Notes under the pieces: generated by a model
The model's database searches: none
What the model was told of the DNA's origin: nothing
What the model saw: only the letters and a program-made list of their open reading frames with translations
Translations under genes and position numbers: made by a program
From: an uncultured Clostridia bacterium
GTDB lineage: Bacteria; Bacillota; Clostridia; Oscillospirales; Ruminococcaceae
Length of the DNA stretch: 9,896 bases
Direction of reading: 5' to 3'
NCBI GenBank assembly: GCA_947385505.1
Contig: CANDLP010000053.1
Location: 1-9,896 of the forward strand
Part shown: positions 5,611 to 9,896 of the stretch, one piece after another
How the letters are laid out: each line of letters begins with the position of its first letter
Numbering within the stretch: the first letter of the stretch is position 1

Positions 5611-6276
5611 TTATTCAAAATAGCTGTTGAAAGCGTCAACGCCTATCTTTACCTGTTCCTCGGCAAATTCCGCCTGTTGGGTTTCATCGGTGTTCTCATC
5701 GTCGCCAAAGGCGCCTAAAATGATAAATCCGAGGTAATCCCCGTTTTCAAGCACCTTAGAGGCATTAACCTTTGCCACATTCATAGGGTACTGTAAGCTT
5801 TCTTCAATAAGATACTTTTGGTACGTCTCTAATTTAGCTTTTACATCGTCGGCTTTTCCTTCGGCAGCCTTAACTATAACAGCCATATCAGCATGAGCGC
5901 TTATCATGGGAAGCTCACCCGCGAAATCGGTAAAGCTGCCTTCTTCAAGACCGAGTACGGTGGTGAGATAAGTCTCGTCTATCGGCATGTTTGGGAGATA
6001 GTTCTCACCGTAGGCATTTTTAATTGCGTCAAGTATTTTGGCGGCTTCACCGTCGGAAGCGGGAGGATTCTCGGTATTATCGGTGTTTTCGGTTTCTTCC
6101 GTGTTATCCGCTGCGCTTGTTTCGTCGGAAGCGCTTGTGTCTTCGGTAGTTTCCGAAGTGTTTTCGCTTGCGGCTGTTGTGGTTGTGGTGTTATTGTCCT
6201 CGTTTCCGCCGCTGCAAGCGGTAAAAGCGGAGGTGATAAGAGCCGCCGCTATGATCGCAGCAATAATTTTTTTCAT
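5611..6276 (-). CDS. DUF4358 domain-containing lipoprotein
   Basis: This is a 221-residue exported protein of unknown function, anchored in the outer face of the membrane. Residues 1-20 are a signal peptide, and the lipobox-like FTAC puts the acylated cysteine at 21; Phe at the -3 position is less usual than Leu. Residues 22-76 are a low-complexity Thr/Ser/Glu/Asp/Asn linker. Residues about 77-218 have DUF4358 features: AYGENYLPNMPID (88-100), ELPMISAHADMAVIVKA (121-137) and the YPMNVAKV segment (163-170). DUF4358 lipoproteins are common in Clostridia, with no established activity. The start at 6276 has AAAGGA (6291-6286) at 9-nt spacing; an upstream in-frame extension to 6450 overlaps the promoter and is rejected. 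It appears monocistronic. Confidence 0.88.
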   Translation of the reverse strand: MKKIIAAIIAAALITSAFTACSGGNEDNNTTTTTAASENTSETTEDTSASDETSAADNTEETENTDNTENPPASDGEAAKILDAIKNAYGENYLPNMPIDETYLTTVLGLEEGSFTDFAGELPMISAHADMAVIVKAAEGKADDVKAKLETYQKYLIEESLQYPMNVAKVNASKVLENGDYLGFIILGAFGDDENTDETQQAEFAEEQVKIGVDAFNSYFE

Positions 6277-6299
6277 ATTGATTTGTCCTTTCTTTAGCG

Positions 6300-6329
6300 T
6301 TTCAACACTGATTTTATTCTTTGTTGAAA
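6300..6329 (-). promoter_or_regulatory. Leader hairpin next to the DUF4358 gene ribosome-binding site
   Basis: TTTCAACA and TGTTGAAA (6322-6329 and 6300-6307) form a perfect 8-bp inverted repeat with a 14-nt loop, ending 8 nt before the AAAGGA site. It could shield or present the ribosome-binding site, or be a protein-binding site. No T-run follows, so it is not a terminator. Confidence 0.4.
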
Positions 6330-6421
6330 TGGTTATCGGTGTAAGTGCCATATCGCGATAATATATTTTTTTATAACATATCGCTTTTTTCCGTACAAGC
6401 TCCATATTGAAGCTTTGTATT

Positions 6422-6450
6422 ATTATATCATTTATCTGCAAAAGGTTCAA
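6422..6450 (-). promoter_or_regulatory. Promoter of the DUF4358 lipoprotein gene
   Basis: On the minus strand, TTGAAC (6450-6445) and a perfect TATAAT (6427-6422) with 17-nt spacing. Start expected near 6415, giving a leader of about 140 nt that includes the hairpin at 6300-6329. Confidence 0.72.
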
Positions 6451-6767
6451 TTAACAAAAAAATACAAACTTTTTCCTGATTTGCTTGTTGTTTTTGAGTA
6501 CTTTCAATGGATTGTGAAGGTTTAAAGATATGTCGGTGTTATTTTTTTCAAAAATTCATTAAAAATACCCGATAAATAAAAAAACAGAACTTTAAATTTT
6601 TTTCTTCATGCTTCGGCAGGAGAAACGCGGAAAATTTTACCGATAACGCGCGTTCGGGTTTTGTTGTAATACCGTATCGATACAATAAAAAGCATTTCTT
6701 GCTGACAAATTGTACGCCGTTCTTTTTGTTATTTCTCTGCCGATAAATACTGTAATATAACATATTT
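6451..6767. other. Non-coding gap between the SLOG and DUF4358 genes
   Basis: This AT-rich stretch of 317 bases holds no credible gene. A 71-codon minus frame (6763-6548) has no family character or ribosome-binding site. AACGCGCGTT, a 10-nt palindrome, lies near 6645-6654. I see no clear terminator for the SLOG gene here; a minus-strand T-run near 6580 lacks a good stem. Confidence 0.5.
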
Positions 6768-7241
6768 TCACAGCCGTATAATTGTCAGACCGCGCTGCTC
6801 GGCGTAGTTTACCGTATAAAATGTTCCGCCGTGATGTTCCCGAAGATAGCATATAAGATAAGCGCTGTTGTTTACCATATGCCGGTTTCGTATAAGCATA
6901 CAGCTGCTTGTGTACTGATTGGCAATTATTTTTACTTTGTCTGCCTGTTGAAGAATTTTGTTGTATTTTTCCCGCTGAGCTTCGCTCCATTTAAGAGATT
7001 GCTGTTTGGGAGGACAGGGAAGGACCATAACCAGTTTTATATGAGGGTAATCTTTTTTCACTTTCAGAACAGTTAACGCAGCCAATTGATCGAATCCGAG
7101 AGCGCCGCCGTTTCCGAAGAACACTACTCCGCGGCTTATAAGATCTACAACAGTTTTTTCAAGCTCCGCTTGAAGTGCGGCACAGTCGGCGGGCAATTTG
7201 CGGTGACCGGAAAAGCACGCTACCTTTGATTTTTCTATCAT
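6768..7241 (-). CDS. SLOG family protein, DUF1273/YpsA-like
   Basis: This 157-residue cytoplasmic protein belongs to the SLOG group of Rossmann-like folds, thought to bind nucleotide-derived ligands. Motifs in order: CFSGHRKLP (residues 9-17), FGNGGALGFDQLAA (42-55, the glycine-rich phosphate-binding loop), YPHIKLVMVLPCP (65-77), YTSSCMLIRNRHMVN (110-124), and the late GGT (138-140). Bacillus subtilis YpsA of this family is linked to cell division, but the role of short stand-alone members is not settled. The start has a strong GGAGGT (7254-7249) at 7-nt spacing. It diverges from the xre gene, with two palindromes in the shared spacer, so XRE control is likely. SLOG proteins also act as sensors in some phage-defence systems; no effector gene is next to it here. 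Confidence 0.85.
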   Translation of the reverse strand: MIEKSKVACFSGHRKLPADCAALQAELEKTVVDLISRGVVFFGNGGALGFDQLAALTVLKVKKDYPHIKLVMVLPCPPKQQSLKWSEAQREKYNKILQQADKVKIIANQYTSSCMLIRNRHMVNNSAYLICYLREHHGGTFYTVNYAEQRGLTIIRL

Positions 7242-7362
7242 TTTGATTACCTCCGTTTACATTATTAACGGAACTTGCCTGACAACGCAATTGATGACAT
7301 AATTTATGAAACAACGTCACAATATATGGCATAAATTTGCAGAGCTATTATCCTAAAAAAAT

Positions 7363-7390
7363 TTGCGTTTTGCACATTTCGGTATATAAT
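7363..7390 (+). promoter_or_regulatory. Possible promoter of the xre gene
   Basis: Perfect TATAAT at 7385-7390 with a poor -35, TTGCGT (7363-7368), 16 nt upstream. An alternative pair is TTGCAC (7370-7375) with TATATT (7392-7397), also 16 nt apart. Either would start transcription just before the palindrome at 7416-7433, the usual position for autorepression. Confidence 0.45.
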
Positions 7391-7394
7391 TTAT

Positions 7395-7403
7395 ATTATA
7401 CCA
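7395..7403 (-). promoter_or_regulatory. Extended -10 promoter of the SLOG gene
   Basis: The minus strand reads TGGTATAAT (7403-7395), a perfect extended -10 (TGnTATAAT). No good -35 is seen; that region coincides with the palindrome 7416-7433. Start expected near 7388, leader about 147 nt. It overlaps the xre promoter on the other strand. Confidence 0.5.
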
Positions 7404-7415
7404 CATTTTTGCTTT

Positions 7416-7433
7416 TGTGGGATATATCCCACA
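7416..7433. promoter_or_regulatory. Palindromic operator 1 (SLOG-xre spacer)
   Basis: A perfect 18-nt palindrome, TGTGGGATATATCCCACA. It covers the -35 region of the SLOG promoter and lies just downstream of the xre promoter, so a dimeric repressor bound here could block both. It shares its GATATATC core with the palindrome at 7467-7478. The XRE protein next door is the natural candidate binder. Confidence 0.65.
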
Positions 7434-7466
7434 CATTTTTTAAAAATCTTTGGTAACATTATTTCA

Positions 7467-7478
7467 ACGATATATCGT
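7467..7478. promoter_or_regulatory. Palindromic operator 2, next to the xre ribosome-binding site
   Basis: A perfect 12-nt palindrome, ACGATATATCGT, with the same GATATATC core as operator 1, 48 bp downstream of it. It ends 5 nt before the GAGG site of xre, so it could be a second XRE operator or a small mRNA hairpin over the translation start. Confidence 0.5.
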
Positions 7479-7495
7479 AAAAAGAGGATCAAAAT

Positions 7496-7738
7496 ATGAA
7501 TGCCAAAGAAGCCGTAGCAAAAAGAATAAACGAATTGTGCAGTCAGCGTGAAATCTCGGTTAACGCTCTTGCTAATATTGCCGGAATATCTCCGTCCACG
7601 GTTTATAGTATGCTCAATCATAAGAGCCAAAATCCGGGTGTTGTTTCATTACACAAAATTTGTTTTGGATTTAATATCTCTTTGCGTGAATTTTTCGACT
7701 CGAACATTTTTGACAACATTGAAATGGAAGACGAATAA
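7496..7738 (+). CDS. Small XRE-family (Cro/CI-type HTH) transcriptional regulator
   Basis: This is an 80-residue stand-alone DNA-binding protein. One HTH_XRE domain spans about 7-68. The first helix is AVAKRINELCSQREI (6-20), helix 2 is NALANIAG (23-30), and the recognition helix is SPSTVYSMLN (32-41). The SLHKICFGFNISLREFF segment (51-67) is the standard end of this fold. The acidic tail (NIEMEDE) is too short for a ligand or protease domain. GAGG (7484-7487) sits 8 nt before the start. It diverges from the SLOG gene, and the shared spacer carries two palindromes with a common core. By analogy with similar regulators it probably represses itself and perhaps the SLOG gene. Confidence 0.88.
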   Translation: MNAKEAVAKRINELCSQREISVNALANIAGISPSTVYSMLNHKSQNPGVVSLHKICFGFNISLREFFDSNIFDNIEMEDE

Positions 7739-7854
7739 TTTTTTACCTTGTTTTTTGTTCAGAAGCGGAAACGGGGGAGAGGAGAATAAAAATTCGACGT
7801 TATACTCACGTAAAATGCTCCAAAGACAAAAAATAAAAAAGTTTTATTAAACTA

Positions 7855-7883
7855 TTGAAAAAAAGCTTGATTTATAGTAAAAT
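7855..7883 (+). promoter_or_regulatory. Promoter of pyrG
   Basis: TTGAAA (7855-7860) and TAAAAT (7878-7883) with 17-nt spacing; start expected near 7890, about 38 nt before pyrG. The start region has no run of G, so the GGG-slippage control known for Bacillus pyrG is not evident. Confidence 0.65.
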
Positions 7884-7906
7884 AATAAGTATATATTTAC
7901 ATCTGA

Positions 7907-9553
<1,647 letters not shown>

Positions 9554-9630
9554 AGGCGCAGTTACGAAAAAATGTTTGTAATTATTGAGAATAATTATCA
9601 GCGTTAACGGATAATCGGTAAAGAAGGTAT

Positions 9631-9667
9631 AAAAGGGGGGAGAAGGACGAGAAAGCTCCGCCCTTTT
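9631..9667 (+). terminator. Probable terminator downstream of pyrG
   Basis: AAAAGGGGGGAG (9631-9642) pairs with CTCCGCCCTTTT (9656-9667) with one G-G mismatch and a 13-nt loop. The T-run is the stem's TTTT, with another TTTT a few bases on. A weaker AT-only hairpin, TAATTATT/AATAATTA, lies earlier (9579-9597). Confidence 0.6.
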
Positions 9668-9725
9668 GCGCTTTTACGGTAAAAACTATTTTAAAGAAAA
9701 CTTTATTTAAAAGGACCTTTTAAAA

Positions 9726-9849
9726 ATGAACGAAATATTTAACGGCTGCTTTGACAACCGCGAGCTGTCTTGGCTGAAATTCAATGAACGTGTTCTTGAA
9801 GAAGCGGAGGACGCTTCGCTTCCTTTTATGGAACGCTTGAATTTCGTAT
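9726..9849 (+). CDS. ppk1: Polyphosphate kinase Ppk1 (5' end only, truncated by contig end)
   Basis: Ppk1 reversibly transfers the terminal phosphate of ATP to polyphosphate at the membrane or in the cytoplasm. Only 41 residues remain out of a usual 690 or so. The segment [19 protein letters not shown] (11-29), followed by [10 protein letters not shown] (32-41), is the hallmark start of the Ppk1 N-terminal domain. AGGA (9712-9715) is 10 nt before the ATG. The frame appears to end in TAG at 9849-9851, but two of those bases belong to the adapter, so the stop is artificial. No clear promoter was found between the pyrG terminator and this gene. Confidence 0.9.
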
Positions 9850-9896
9850 AGATCGGAAGAGCGTCGTGTAGGGAAAGAGTGTGCACGGACGTGGGG
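9850..9896. other. Illumina adapter and index contamination (right end)
   Basis: Not biological sequence. From 9850 the sequence is the reverse complement of the TruSeq read-1 adapter (AGATCGGAAGAGCGTCGTGT, then AGGGAAAGAGTGT), followed by GCACGGAC, the same 8-base index as at the left end in reverse complement, then GTG and poly-G. Trim before use. Confidence 0.98.

Noticed and set aside
6768..7738. SLOG plus XRE as a complete phage-defence system
   Set aside because: No effector such as a nuclease, TIR or membrane-pore gene is adjacent; the nearest neighbours are a DUF4358 lipoprotein and pyrG.

Overview
This is a 9.9-kb contig with Illumina sequencing-adapter sequence at both ends, so only about 54-9849 is biological. 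Gene content, AT-rich spacers, strong Shine-Dalgarno sites and Thr/Asn/Glu-rich lipoprotein linkers point to a Firmicute of class Clostridia. A Ruminococcus-like gut Oscillospiraceae from a metagenome is my best guess. That placement is inference from style, not from a marker gene.

Layout. On the minus strand at the left are purE and the 5' end of purC, two purine-biosynthesis genes that read off the left end. They have a strong promoter (1278-1306) and a leader of about 385 nt. That leader carries a 98-nt palindromic repeat, a 36-codon small ORF with a ribosome-binding site, and an intrinsic terminator. After an AT-rich gap with two cre/LacI-type operators and a strong promoter comes a plus-strand carbohydrate ABC importer operon: a binding lipoprotein, then two membrane permeases. 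A perfect 12-bp hairpin separates the binding protein from the permeases. No ATPase gene is present, which is common for CUT1 importers that share one ATPase. A perfect 36-nt bidirectional terminator closes the operon, followed by a second, inverted copy of the 98-nt repeat.

The right half holds a minus-strand DUF4358 lipoprotein gene and a minus-strand SLOG/DUF1273 (YpsA-like) gene. A small XRE regulator diverges from the SLOG gene. The SLOG-xre spacer holds two palindromes sharing the core GATATATC, placed to let the XRE protein control both promoters. Then come full-length pyrG (CTP synthase) and the first 41 codons of ppk1 (polyphosphate kinase), cut by the right adapter.

The window is mostly ordinary core metabolism plus sugar uptake. 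I see no convincing new multi-gene system. The items most worth checking are the two-copy structured repeat, the purE leader, and the SLOG/XRE regulatory module. The adapter ends must be trimmed before any use.
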